From Vitellaria paradoxa (Eukaryota; Streptophyta; Magnoliopsida; Ericales; Sapotaceae), in assembly GCA_019916065.1 (NCBI GenBank), contig CM034236.1, forward strand, positions 52,604,690 to 52,668,689: a stretch of DNA of 64,000 nucleotides, read 5' to 3'. The translations under genes were made by a program, and so were the position numbers. Positions 49,209 through 60,605 of the stretch are shown piece by piece. Under the pieces are notes generated by a model, which saw only the letters and a list, made by a program, of their open reading frames with translations, had not been told where the DNA came from and made no database searches. The stretch's first letter is position 1. Each line of letters begins with the position of its first letter.

Positions 49209-50715
49209 TTAATAATACTAATCAAATTACCTCTTAGATTTCTAATCAGTATAAAACTAGAGTAATTTGGATAATTATTCTAAAATTCAAATTTTATGTA
49301 TTTATCTTTTATTGATTTAATAGTAAATTTTACTTATTGATTTATAAATTAACGGAAACATGATCAGTTTAAATAATTAATTTTTAAATTTTAAATTTTG
49401 AACTTTTGTATTTTTTTCTAGTCAAGAAAATTGATCTACAAATTAATTTTACTAACTGATTTATTTTAAAAAAATTAAAATTACTAATTAATGGTGACTC
49501 CATATTAACTAAGTCTAAAGACTAGTGAAGCATTTTGATTACCATTATTATATACACGTTTTTTCATATTTTTAGTGCAAAAAGTACAATATATCATAAA
49601 TTTATGCGTACATTTATTTATACTCTAAACAATTACGAGATGAAAAAAACAAAAATTAATTCAAACTAAGGTGAAAATTATTATTATTATTTGAAAGTAA
49701 GAAAGCTAATGATAAGATATTGTTATTTAAAATTATGCATTAATGAGGAAAGCATATAGAAATATCAAATGTATGTTACCTTTAAATATTCTCTAAGGAT
49801 ATAGAAAAAAAAAATGCATTAAATGTGTTCAGGCCAGGTCTAAATAATGTTTGCTTGAGCATTAGACAAGTGGGGGGAAAAAAAGATTACAAGTAATTAA
49901 AAATCGAGAAACGGACAATAGAAGGAAGAAGGAAAATCTAGAAGTCCGAAAGGAGTAGTCGAGTTGGTTCAGATGGCGGGTTGAAGAGGCTGGGACCAAT
50001 AGGTCCCAGGTTCGACTCCTCTTGAGGGCAGTCCTTCCTTTACTTGTGGAGGGGCATCTAACAGCCTTTTTGGCTGAGTCGGTCAGCCAAGGCTTGCCTA
50101 GGCTAGTTTACCTCCTCGTGGTTCTTTACTGGCTAGGGCCACGAAGCGGGTTTCACCCAGTGCGCACCCATGAGTAGCGACTGCGAGTTTCTCCCCGACT
50201 CCAAAAGAAGAAAAATCTAGAAGCATATAATACAGAATTTTTTGAAATCGAAATTAGAAAATGAAAATAAAATAAAAGGTATCAATAGAATGAAAACCCA
50301 CAACGGTAATAAAATTATATATTTGCTAATATATCTTTTTGTATTATTTTTTTTAATATTTAATTATACAAATTAACTCGTTCGCATCTCGGCTAATCTT
50401 TAAAATTTTAAAGTTAAAGAACAGGCTGATAAGAACTATTGTATTAGTCTTATGTATACGTGAATTGATACGTACGTACATGTGTGTAGTGAATGTACCT
50501 CTGGGGACATAAACGTTGAACTTCAAGTAGTAAATGTAGAAGCACCAGAGAAACGCAGAGACGAAGTAAACAAGGGTCCCTGAAATGAAGTTCCGAAGCC
50601 ACGTTTGGAAGATGTGCGGGAGTGGTTCCCACACTCTTCCCGGCAGGAAAGCCCCTAGAACAATGCGACTGTAGAAAGAGGTCTCCTCCGCGAAGAGCCG
50701 CAAGTAATCTTCCAT
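45615..50715 (-). CDS. STE1: Delta(7)-sterol-C5(6)-desaturase, three exons
   Basis: Exons on the minus strand are 50715-50499, 47375-47070 and 45910-45615. Phases agree and give 272 aa, close to the usual plant length. The start is the ATG at 50713-50715 ([20 protein letters not shown]). Hydrophobic spans include [19 protein letters not shown] and [17 protein letters not shown]. The fatty-acid-hydroxylase-type histidine clusters that bind the di-iron centre are all present: HRELH, HAIHH and HTIHH. The enzyme introduces the C5-C6 double bond in episterol-type sterols at the ER, a step towards campesterol and brassinosteroids (DWF7/STE1 in Arabidopsis). A long (GA/CT)n tract lies just upstream of the start in the likely 5' UTR. 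Intron 1 is 3.1 kb and hosts a SINE. A truncated copy lies 12 kb away at 57966-60018. Confidence 0.94.
46506..46591. repeat. (GT)n and (GA)n microsatellites in STE1 intron 2
   Basis: GT repeats at 46506-46527 are followed by interrupted GA and an uninterrupted (GA)n at about 46561-46591. This part of the intron is absent from the duplicated copy at 58553-58685. Confidence 0.9.
49945..50211 (+). mobile_element. tRNA-derived SINE in STE1 intron 1, 12-bp target duplication
   Basis: The insert is about 267 bp and flanked by AAAATCTAGAAG at 49933-49944 and 50212-50223. Near its 5' end it has a box-A-like TAGTCGAGTTGG (about 49956-49967) and a perfect pol III box B GGTTCGACTCC (about 50009-50019), spaced as in a tRNA. 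The body has GGCTGAGTCGGTCAGCC and ends CCAAAAGAAG. It is opposite in orientation to the host gene. The SINE family was not identified. Confidence 0.88.
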
Positions 50716-50783
50716 CAAAACGCGATGGGTCAGATTCCGGCCGACAACTAGCAGAGACGGTTCCGGAGGAGAGATGAGACTCG

Positions 50784-50788
<5 letters not shown>

Positions 50789-50822
<34 letters not shown>
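50789..50822. repeat. (GA)n microsatellite upstream of the STE1 start
   Basis: About 16 GA dinucleotides (CT on the coding strand) lie 75-107 bases before the ATG. CT-rich 5' leaders are common in plant housekeeping genes and may influence expression. Confidence 0.9.
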
Positions 50823-50826
<4 letters not shown>

Positions 50827-51966
50827 AGAGCGAGCTTTTTAGTTTAAATTGACCCTCTAGTTGGCTCAACGAAACGAGATTTTAACGATATAGGGCGGTT
50901 TAGAAGTTTAATTTTTAGTATTTTTTAGTTTTTTTTGTTAAAAGTTGACAATTAAAATTTTTACTGTATTTGATAAAAATAAGTAGTAATTTTTAGTAAT
51001 TTTTGATAATTTTTATGTGTTCGATAAAATTTTTAGTAAGTTTTAATAACTTTTAGTAATTTTTTACGTGTTTAATAAAAATTTTAGTAACTTTTGAGTT
51101 GATCAAATTACTCTACCTGAGCAAAAATAAATAAAAATTAGTATTTTGTCAAACATCCAACAAGAAAGTTGAACCACCAAACAGTTCCATAAAATGGGAC
51201 TCCCAACGCTAGTGATATTGAAGCCTGAATTATTTATTTTAGGTTGTGTTGGATAGGTAAAAGAGAAAAGAAAATTAATATAAAATTTCAAATGTGCATC
51301 CTTCACTAACTAGATTAAAAATATATAATAAGATAAAAGGTATTAATTAATATATTAATTTTTAATTTTATTAATTTTAAAATTTAAATTTTAAAAAATT
51401 TCTTATATTTATTTTTATTTTTCATCATAATCTAAATAATAGAGAGAATTTTGAATCCTTATCTATTCTTTTTTGTTTCTTAATAAATCTTTGATTCAAA
51501 CGCCGTGAATCTTATGGTGATAGTCACCAACATTGCTTTTCAGTATTTTTTTATTGTTTTTAAAATATATATTATTAAAAACAAAAATAAATAAAAATTC
51601 GGTTAAGAAATTATATTAAAATAAAAAAAAGATATTGAAATAGTTAGATTTTCCTTTTTCTTTTTCCCAAACTATGCGTATGCGACCGCAATAACCATGC
51701 ATGGATCAAAGACTTTTATGACAGGTGCTGCACAACGATCACGACCTACAACCATAAATGCATCAAAGACTTTTTGATATATGTTTATTCTTTGTCAAGT
51801 TTTTGTTTTTGCATTTTTTTTTTTATTTTTTTGCATTCCCCATGTGCTATAAAGTTGAATTTTTATTTTAATTTTATTATTACTGCTATTATTTAAAAAA
51901 AATTAAAAAAATAAGATATGAGTTAGTTATTTAAGGTGCCTCTTTAAGTGATCGATCGATGTCAAT

Positions 51967-52083
51967 GGTTTTTAGGTACAAGTAAACTTAATGTATTTCA
52001 ATTGATTTTGGGTACAAATAAACTTAAGGTACAAGTAAACTTAACTTAATTTCAATTAGTTTTGGGTACAAGTAAACTTAGGG
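51967..52083. repeat. Short minisatellite, GGTACAAGTAAACTTA motif
   Basis: The motif GGTACAA(G/A)TAAACTTA occurs four times in about 117 bases, separated by TTTCAATTGATTTTG-like spacers. It is a local tandem duplication with no evident function. Confidence 0.85.
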
Positions 52084-53389
52084 CAATTAATGATGGTGTA
52101 TATTTATTTATTTACTTATTTTTACCAAAAAATAGCTTCTTATCGATGTGATTTTCTCCTATTGATTCAATTAATCGAGAAACTCCCAATATACCAGATA
52201 AGATTAAAAAATCAAATGAATCAATTTCTTTACATATTTGTTAATGTATAAAAATCAAATGATTCCACTATAAAAAAGGAAGGCCAGGTATGCTGTTAAA
52301 ATATCATAAATGATATGCTTGACATATATAACGGGGCCGTTTGGAATTCTACCTTCCACCATAAATTTGTATAATTTTTTTTTTTTTTATCTAGAACAAT
52401 GTAAAATTTTTTATACATCTCTAGACACAATGCAATATCTTTTAGATAATCTCCACCCTTTTATAAACCTCTTTTTACAATTTTTCCTTTAGAATTTAAG
52501 GTTATAGAAAACTTGGAGAAGAGGCGGTCGTTAAATAGAAAAGAGGCAGTCGTTTCGTTACATTTCTTGCCACATCCGCTAAAGAAAGAGAGAGCACATG
52601 ATTTACCCAATTAAAGGTAAAGTTGGCAGATTGCAAAAATTTTTGATTAACGTCATCATTTTAACAAAATTTCTATCAACATACTAACGGAAAAAAGATT
52701 TATATGTAATTACTTAAATGCTTAAGGGTCTATATGTAATTTTTAAATGTTGAGGGAACCTATCTATAATTATTTAAATGTTTAGAGAGGTTACCTCTCT
52801 TAAAAATATTAGTTCAAACTTATTTCTTGATTCTCGTGATTCATTTGATGGTGACTAACAAACATAACATCATCGTCATTATATGATATATGATGATTAA
52901 TAATTATTTAATTGCCTTCCATATTTAAATAATTACACTCACTTTCTCTCAGTATTTAAAAATTATATTTACTTTCTTTATTTTAAAATATTATTAATAT
53001 TAACTCTTTCATTAAATTAATAACTAAAACTTAACCAAAAAAATGTCAAATTAAATAAAAGTTTAAGTATTTTCCTCTTTTACCCAATACTCTTTTACCC
53101 ATCCTCCTTTCACATGTTTGTTAGTTCTCCTTATAAAAATCTCCCAAAATCTTTTATTTTTACTTTTTTGCACTTGTTTTTGAAATTTTTGTAAAAAAAG
53201 TTGACAAATATGTCAAAAAAAAATGGGTAAAAGAGGAAAAATACTTAAAATTTTTGTTATTTTGGGTTTTTTGGTTAAGTTTTTATGAATAATTTAATGA
53301 AAAAGAATCAATATTATCAATATTTCAAAATAAATAAGGTAAGTGTAATTTTTAAATATTAAAAAAATAAATATAATTACTTAAGTATC

Positions 53390-53838
53390 AGAAATGCTAC
53401 GCTTATTCTCTTGACTTCCATTTTGAGCTACACCTTGGCCCAAAAATGACATTGTTTTGATATTATTTATTATGATTGCCACATATTTAATGAATTTTAA
53501 TTTTTTTCAATTGAGAAAGAATAGAATTTTTGTGTGGACCGCTTCTATCTAATTGTCTGAATATTCACATGTTAGGGAGAGAGAGAGCAATATTTTTATA
53601 CGGAGTTACACTTTAAAATTAATTAAATTATAGAATAAATTAATTATTTAATATTCATATTACATTTTATACGTATATTAAAATTTATTGTATTTAAATA
53701 TAAATATAAATTATATATTATGTGAGAATCATAAAAGATAATTACTAAACAACAACGTCGTTATGAGGTAGAATGTAACTCAAAATATAAAAAAATGTAA
53801 CTCAGAGTGCAAGTCAAGAGGGTAAGCGTAGCATTTCT
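53390..53838. mobile_element. MITE with about 43-bp terminal inverted repeats
   Basis: The left end starts AGAAATGCTACGCTTA and runs through CTCTTGACTTCC...GAGCTACA. The right end read on the opposite strand starts AGAAATGCTACGCTTA and runs through CTCTTGACTTGC...GAGTTACA. Total length is 449 bp, with no coding capacity. A convincing target duplication was not found, so the superfamily is open. Confidence 0.82.
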
Positions 53839-56454
53839 AAAAGAAAAATCATATAAACATGCATTGAAAGGTCAAATGGACGCTTTGTAAAAAACCAACT
53901 CTTCTGACTAAGCAAAAAAATAAAATAAAATAACCCACGCCTTAAAAAAGCACATGCATGCCTTGCAAAAGACGAAGGCCTCGAAAATTAAAATACCAAA
54001 AAATAAAAAATAAAAACACATTTGACTATTAGGTTGAAAATTTTGGAGTTGCAAGAGGCACCGTCAGTGTAAAATATAGGCAAATCAAATTGTGTCGAGT
54101 TAAGAATATCTTTTTTTACCATATTTTTAATTTTCAAGCTCTTCCAAAAAAATCATGTATTTTCTTAAAAAAATAAATTATATTTTTAGACAAACAATAA
54201 ATATTTTTTAAAATTTTGAGAGAGAGAGAGAGAGAGCGAGAGGGGGGGATTTATAGTTAAATTGTCAAAGCAAGTTGATAAATATTGTGAACAAAAGTAC
54301 AATTGGTAATTTGCAGGTGTGCAGCTTGCTTGAAGTAAAAGACTTGTTCTCTAACTAGGGTTTATTCACATTGACTTTTACTTTTAATTTAATTTAATTT
54401 TTCTTTATTATTTATCATCTTTTATCTATTTCCTCCGTTAGAGATTGGAGCTCTGCTCTATTTAGGGGTGGAAATGTGTGAATAAAACATGACATTTGAC
54501 ATGGGGTTATTGAGAAAAAAATACAAGTTAACTTAAATTTAACATAATTTGATTTGATTTTAAAAAAATTATTAATTATTTAAGATATTTATTAAATTCA
54601 AATTATTTAAATATAAATATAAAATAGACCAACGGTTGAATATTGACTTTTCATTATCGAATCCCAATCGTTTATAGTCTCAAAAAAAGAAAAAAAAAAT
54701 CTATAACTGTGAGTTAATTCGTTGGATCAATTTGACAAAAAAATGTGGGCAATTGAAGGCCATTCAAAAGTGTGAGTGGGCGCTCGAAGTTGAGGAGACA
54801 CATGTTAGTGTATGCGTGCACACTTTACTTTACTTTTTTATTAAGTAAAAGTACAAAATCATTATCTTTTTTTATTAAAATATTTTATATAGTATTAAAA
54901 TCATAAATACCTTTTTTACAAAAATCTAATTCATATTAACTTTCAAAATGACTTTTGTTGTTGATAATTGATTCTCATTCAACTAAAAATTATATTTTTA
55001 CTTGCATTAATTTATTGTTGAAAAAGGTATAATAATATTTATTTTGATTTTTATTAGCTACTTAACTAAAAAAGTAATTGATTAAAAGGTAAACCTATTT
55101 TTAATTCACAAATAAATTTTTGTAGTCTATTTTAAAGTTGATATGAATTCAATTTTTTTAGAAGAATATTTACGGTACTAGAAACATATGAAATATTTTA
55201 TTAGAAAAAAGAGAGTAATTGTGCAATTTTGTTTGGTAAAAATTTAAAGTGAGGTGCAATAATCTATTGTGGAGTGTAAATAGGTTTACCCATCCATATA
55301 TAGTAAAGCTAAAGTCAAAATTCAAAAACTAGAGATAAATAAAATTCTTATTTTAATATTTAATTTTTAAAAAATTAAAATGAATATTTAAATAATTTAA
55401 AATTAAATTGGAGAATATAAAATTTTATTATTATAAAAATAAAAAATATAAATTAATTATCGAACAAATTATTTTAAAATTTTTATTGTAATATAATTTT
55501 TAATTTAAATATCTAAACAATAAAATTGAATGAGCATTGAGTTTATATTTATTTTAAATTTCATTAACTATTCTTATTTTTTTCAAAACAAAAATAAAAA
55601 ATATGTTCCTACCATGTAAAGAATTATAATGGATAGTCATAAAGAATAGAAATAAAAATTAAAGTAAAATTAAAAGTAAGTGATATTTAACTAACTATTA
55701 TGTATATTCAAAATAATTATGTAAATATTTTTTGAGTATAATAATGAGTAATTATATTTTTTAAATTTTTTTATAAAGAAAAAATAGAATAAGAGTAGGG
55801 TGAATTTTAAAAATATATAAAATGAAATAAAAATGTTAAATGTGAAGTACCATTTATAAATTTATAAAGACAAGACAAAAATGAAACAAAAGAGTAATTT
55901 TAATAAGATATCTTTAAAATGAAGATAATAAAGTTGAATATATGTCAAAATAAAAGTATAAAAAAATATTTTCTACTAAATTTTGTCTCTATTACAAGGT
56001 ACAAATACAACAATCTTTTTTTTTTTTAAATCACAAAAATGATGAGCTTGGTAAACTAATTAAATTTCAATATAAAAAAAAAAAAAAAAACTGTATAAAA
56101 TTATGATTTCATAATCGGGTGTACCATCCAAGAACATTGAACAATGAAAAAATTTAATCTGTTCGAGTTATCTTGCATTGAGATGAAGTATATATGAACA
56201 TGGTAGATTTTCTTCTGCTTCCTATTTCCATTCTCTTAGCTTCAGTTTCTTCTCTTCTGCTGCTGTTTTTTTCCCCTCTCTCTCTCTCTCTCTCTCATAT
56301 TTTCTTGCACTCTCCAATTGATCAACAACAAAAGTATCAATTCATAGCATACTTAAGTCTAAGAAAAGGAAATGAAGGGGAAGAGTGTCATGCATGATTG
56401 GACTGAAGAAGAGGAGAGGGGAAAAAAATATTCTTTGAAACCCTATTCCATAAT

Positions 56455-57210
56455 TGTTGGAACTAAGTGTATTTTTAAAACAATGTGTCTGTCCCACATT
56501 GAAAAAAGCATGAAAGTTTGTTTACCTTATAAGTCATTACATCTTAGTGGGCTTGTGAATATGACTAGACCTAAGGGGAGGTCTTGCGCGGCTTGAGCCT
56601 TGGGAATTTTGAAATAACTAATTCGGAAACTAATTAATCAAGTGTGCGTCACGTCTAAGTCGCGCGCAATGAGTGCAAATCCACCCAAAAAGAGCCTCGT
56701 GCATATGCGGAAAATTCTCACGTTTTGCAAACCTTCCTTTTTTATTTGTACCGTTGTGGAAATGGTATAAAAACGTAGCAGTTACACGCTCCTCTTTTTT
56801 GTTTCTTTTGTTTTCAAAACTTAGCAGTTACACGCTCCTCTTTTTTGTGTATATATACAGAACTATGTAACTGTTTTTAGATACAGAAAATTCAACTTCT
56901 CCTCCTCTGTTTTTATCTGCTTTTCCCGAGTTCAAGCAAGAAGTCGAAATTGTGTCTTGTTGTCGACTTTCTTCCGTGCAAAGAAAGCCGAAACAGAAGT
57001 GTCATTCTGGGCTGTTTTATCCTGGGGACGACGTGGTGTTGTTTGAATTGTTTGCACATTATAGGTAGAACCGCGAAACGTCTTAAAGAGAGCGACCTAG
57101 TCCACGACTCAACCCAAAACACACACACAGCAATCAGTTTGATAATCTGTTATTTTCATAACAGGCATTGAGGTAACATTGTTCTTGATTTTTCAGCTTT
57201 GGTTTCAACA
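56455..57210 (+). mobile_element. Copia-like solo LTR, target duplication ATAAT
   Basis: This 756-bp sequence begins TGTTGGAACTAAG and ends GGTTTCAACA. It is flanked by ATAAT at 56450-56454 and 57211-57215. It contains a TGTCCCACATTGAAAA motif common in plant Copia LTRs, a TATA-like GTGTATATATACAG near 56845, and a 27-base direct repeat (unit around 56777 and 56821, containing CAGTTACACGCTCC). No internal retrotransposon region is attached, so it is a solo LTR. The superfamily is inferred from ends and motif only. Confidence 0.85.
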
Positions 57211-57965
57211 ATAATGTTTATATTTATTGTTTTTTATTTATATTTATAAACTTTTAGAAATTAGAAATAAAAACATATTGGTAACCTATTTTTATTTTTT
57301 ATTTTTTTTGTTGCAAAAAAGAAAAACTTAAATAGAAAAATGTCAATGAAAAAATTATGTTTCCACTCTTGTTTTTTCTTTTTTTTTTTTTTTTGTATGA
57401 ATATTTTGTCAATGTTAACATTTTATCAATTTTTGTTTGTATCATATTAAATTGAATTATTTTATTCAAGTATTTTATTAAATTATAATTATTTTAATAA
57501 ATAGTATATTATTATAATGATTTATTTTATAAATTTAAAATAATAATTTATGATTAAAATGGTTTATTTTATTAAGCTAAAATTAATAATTACATAAGAC
57601 AAAGTGAACCTCGGAGCTCTCTATTACAGCTCGGGAAGCACAATAATGCTGCTGATCAAGATGCTCCAAATGCCTCGGCATCAGCGAGAAGTGAATGCAA
57701 AGCACGTCATCATGCCAATCAGCTGTCTCGCGGAAAATAACTGACACAGTAGATACCCTTTTTTTTAAGTATTTTCTCATGTTGGTTGGTTATCTGGCTA
57801 AGGTGGCCCTAATTAGGCTAGGCAATCAGTTTTTGGTGTATATATGAATTGGTTTTCATTCTTTGTAAAAATTCATTCAATTCAACGGCAGGGAAGCAGA
57901 GCATTTTCTTCATTCTCTGAGCTTCAGTTCCTTCTCTTTTGCTGCTGTGTATTAATATTCAGAAA
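57211..57965. other. Spacer between the Copia-like LTR and the desaturase copy
   Basis: Mostly AT-rich, with a long T run near 57378-57394. A GC-richer island at about 57597-57765 stands out and has a short minus-strand frame without a recognised domain. The segment 57910-57950 resembles 56222-56262 (CTTCAGTTCCTTCTCTT and CTTCAGTTTCTTCTCTT). Confidence 0.5.
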
Positions 57966-58796
57966 TGTAATTTGTGAAAGACTGTCACTTTATTTTCCAT
58001 AGAACTGAGGTCAATTGACAAACACACCAGCAATATTAAGTCTGAATATATGAAATTTACAATTCAAGGTGGATACCCCATCCCCCCAACAACAACTAAG
58101 TCTACCCAAGAAGCACTCTGAGATTAATCAATTAAAATCTAATATGGGGAAAGAAATTAATCTCTGTCCTCAACCAGAACACCCCTCCCCAAATCTACAG
58201 AGTACCACAATTTATATGCATATTAATTAATATATATATATATATACACATCACATCTAAATCTTCTTGGACTCATCATCATCTGCAGGATCAGAAAGAG
58301 TTCCAAACATCCAGTCCATCCATATTGTGTAATGGCCATAATTATGGCGGTAAGCGAGGTGATGAATGGTGTGGTAGCCAGCACCCATGACAGGCCAGAA
58401 TTTAGCATGGATGCAGTCGTCAATGTTTGTTGCCCTCATGTCCTCCAGGAATAGTAGGACTAGTTGTGTTGTGAATTGTGTTGGCACTAGGAAGAGCGCA
58501 ATAACATGTGGCACTATCTGTAGTATCCCATCCAAGGGGCGGGATGCCAAACCTGATGCAAAAAAGAGATGCAACGAGTAATTAATTAGTTTATTTAATT
58601 AAAAAAGAACCCCTAAAGATGTCAAGTTTGACAAGCCATTGGTATGATGGAAACAGAAATAAGATCAGGAAATGGTAGAAGTTACTGGCAAATGGAGAGA
58701 GTATTTTCCTTGTTGTAGATGTGATGTATTGCGTGAAGATGCTCACAGAGGTCTTTATGTCATGCAGTTCCCTGCGCATCCGGTAAACCCCATAAT

Positions 58797-59966
58797 TAGG
58801 GTGGCAAAATAGGCAAGTTGAATGGGTCAGTGATGGGTTTAAATGAATTGGAGGTTAAATGAGTGTAACCCAAATCCACCAATTTAAAAGACAAGTTAGA
58901 TATGGGGGGTTGAATACTGATTATTTCAAACCTATGAACTCATATCTAACCTATTTACTTATGACCTAACTTACTTTTTTTAAAAAATAAAAATTTATTT
59001 CAATTAATGTGTATATATATATATATATAAATACATTAATATTTATTTTAATTAATATAATTATACATATATATTTACATTTTTCAATTAATTTCGAATT
59101 TGTACAAATCAATTTATTTTTTATTTAATTTTAAATCAACAACTCTCTCTCTCTCTCTCTCTCCCCCTTTGTATGTGCGCGTGGGCGCGTATGTGGGTGT
59201 GGGTGTACGTGTGCGTATGTGTGTGGGGGTGTGGTGGTGTGTGGGTGTATGCGTGCCGTGCGCATGCATGTGTGCGTGTACGCTCTCACGTGTATGTGTG
59301 TGTGAGTGTGTGTGCGTGCGTGCGTGCATATGTGTGTACGCGCACGCGCATGCATGTGTGGGTGTGTGTGTCTGCATGTGTGCATACACGTGTGTGTAGG
59401 AGTGTATGCTGTGCGCGTGTGCGTGTGCGAGCGCGCACAGCGCGTGTTACTTGAATTGAGTATGGAAGAAAATATGAACAGAGAATGAAAGAAGAAGCAA
59501 ATTATATGTAATGCAGCTATTATACATTATTGTATACGCTGAATATATATATACACACATTATATATATGTAATGTATATATTATATATTTATTGTAAAT
59601 ATTGCAAGAGAGAGAGAGAAAGTAGTGAAAGAGAGAGAGAAAGCGGTGTAAAGAGAGAGAGGGGGGATTAAACTAATTTGTACATTATATATATCATACA
59701 TTTACTATAGAGATAGCTGGAGAGAAAGAGAGAGAGAGAGAGGGGTAAGAGAGAGAGTAGTGTAGAGATGGGGATTAAACTAATTTTTTTAACTTAAATG
59801 GGTGTTTAATGGGTTTCATTTCATAATCCAATTGCATCTGTTTATAAATGAGTATTTTATAAGTTATCCAATTATAACCCAATTAATAAAATAATAAGAC
59901 TCAAACCCATTTATTATGGGTTTAATTGGGTGGGTTGATAGGTTTTGATTGATTTTGTCACCCCTA
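58797..59966. mobile_element. hAT-like non-autonomous element with 8-bp target duplication
   Basis: This 1170-bp insertion has inverted ends TAGGGTGGCAAAAT and, on the opposite strand of the right end, TAGGGGTGACAAAAT. CCCATAAT duplicates flank it at 58789-58796 and 59967-59974. Length of duplication and end sequence fit the hAT superfamily. Subterminal GGGTTTAAT/ACCCAT-type motifs recur at both ends. The interior has no transposase and is dominated by CT, GT-rich, AT and GA repeats. Confidence 0.9.
59143..59450. repeat. CT run followed by a 280-bp GT-rich purine-pyrimidine alternating tract
   Basis: (CT)n at 59143-59164 is followed by about 280 bases of GTGTGT, GTGCGT and GTATGT units, nearly all alternating purine and pyrimidine. 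Open frames on both strands here (rich in Val/Cys or His/Thr) are by-products of the repeat. Confidence 0.9.
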
Positions 59967-60219
59967 CCCATAATCCACAATCACAAAATAAAGAGCTAAA
60001 TTCACAAGGTAGGAGAGCTCTTTACTTTATATATGTCCAGTATTTATATTTTGTATTATAATCGTGATAGCATTAAATATTAGTGATAATATAAGTATTG
60101 AGTTTAGTAAAGGAATGACATTGAAGTGACATCTTTATATATATTAAGCTTAGTGACGGATCCAGAATTTTGTTACTGTGGGGTCAAGCCGATAAATAAA
60201 AACAATGTACTTGACTTAT

Positions 60220-60605
60220 GGCCAATCTGTTTTTAGAGATATATTTTATGGGGGTAAAAGGACAAAAATACCTCAAAAATTATATTATTTTTTAAAGAAA
60301 TTTTGCTTCCAATGAGGCAAAACTTATAAATTGCTTGAAGTATAAGAAAAATTTGTTTGAAAGATATATTTTATAAGGGTAAAAATACAAAAATATCTAA
60401 AAAATTATACTATTTTTTAAATAAATTTTGCTTTCAATGGGGGGCAAAACTTTTTTTTTTGGTAATTATGGGGGGCAAAACTTGTAAATTGTTTAAAGTA
60501 TAGGGATAATTTGTTTTGAAAGATATATTTTAGAGAGGTAAAAGTATAAAAATATCTAAAAAATTATACTATTTTTTATAAAAAATTTGCTTCCAATGGA
60601 GTCAA
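60220..60605. repeat. Three-copy tandem repeat, about 125-165 bp units
   Basis: AGATATATTTTA, then (G/A)GGGTAAAAG or similar, ATACAAAAATATCT, AAAATTATACTATTTTTTA and TTTGCTTCCAATGG recur three times (from about 60237, 60362 and 60522). The flanks carry GTGACGGATCCAGAATTTT at 60153 and GACCCCCTTACCCC at 60609, as often seen in dispersed plant repeats. Confidence 0.82.

Larger units (their letters stand above)
50823..56454. other. AT-rich intergenic region upstream of STE1
   Basis: No gene is supported. A segment near 50905-51180 has repeated TAATTTTTAGTAATTTTT-type motifs, resembling those at about 48127-48350 in STE1 intron 1. A minisatellite (51967-52083) and a MITE (53390-53838) are listed separately. 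The 56194-56397 frame is pyrimidine-rich without a recognisable domain. Confidence 0.55.
57966..60018 (-). pseudogene. Truncated duplicate of the sterol C5-desaturase gene
   Basis: It copies the 3' UTR, exon 3, both ends of intron 2 and most of exon 2 of the gene at 45615-50715. Exon 3 (58257-58552) has the same length as the parent (296 bases), an open frame and the HTIHH cluster. Exon 2 runs 58686-58796 and resumes at 59967-60018, being split by the hAT-like insertion. It also has a small deletion that shifts the frame near HRELH/HAIHH. The intron between them is 133 bases against 1159 in the parent. Exon 1 and the start of exon 2 are missing. It cannot make an active enzyme. Confidence 0.9.

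Noticed and set aside
59100..59488. Overlapping open frames on both strands, rich in Val/Cys or His/Thr
   Set aside because: They are produced by the GT-rich repeat inside the hAT-like element. There is no domain and no normal codon usage.
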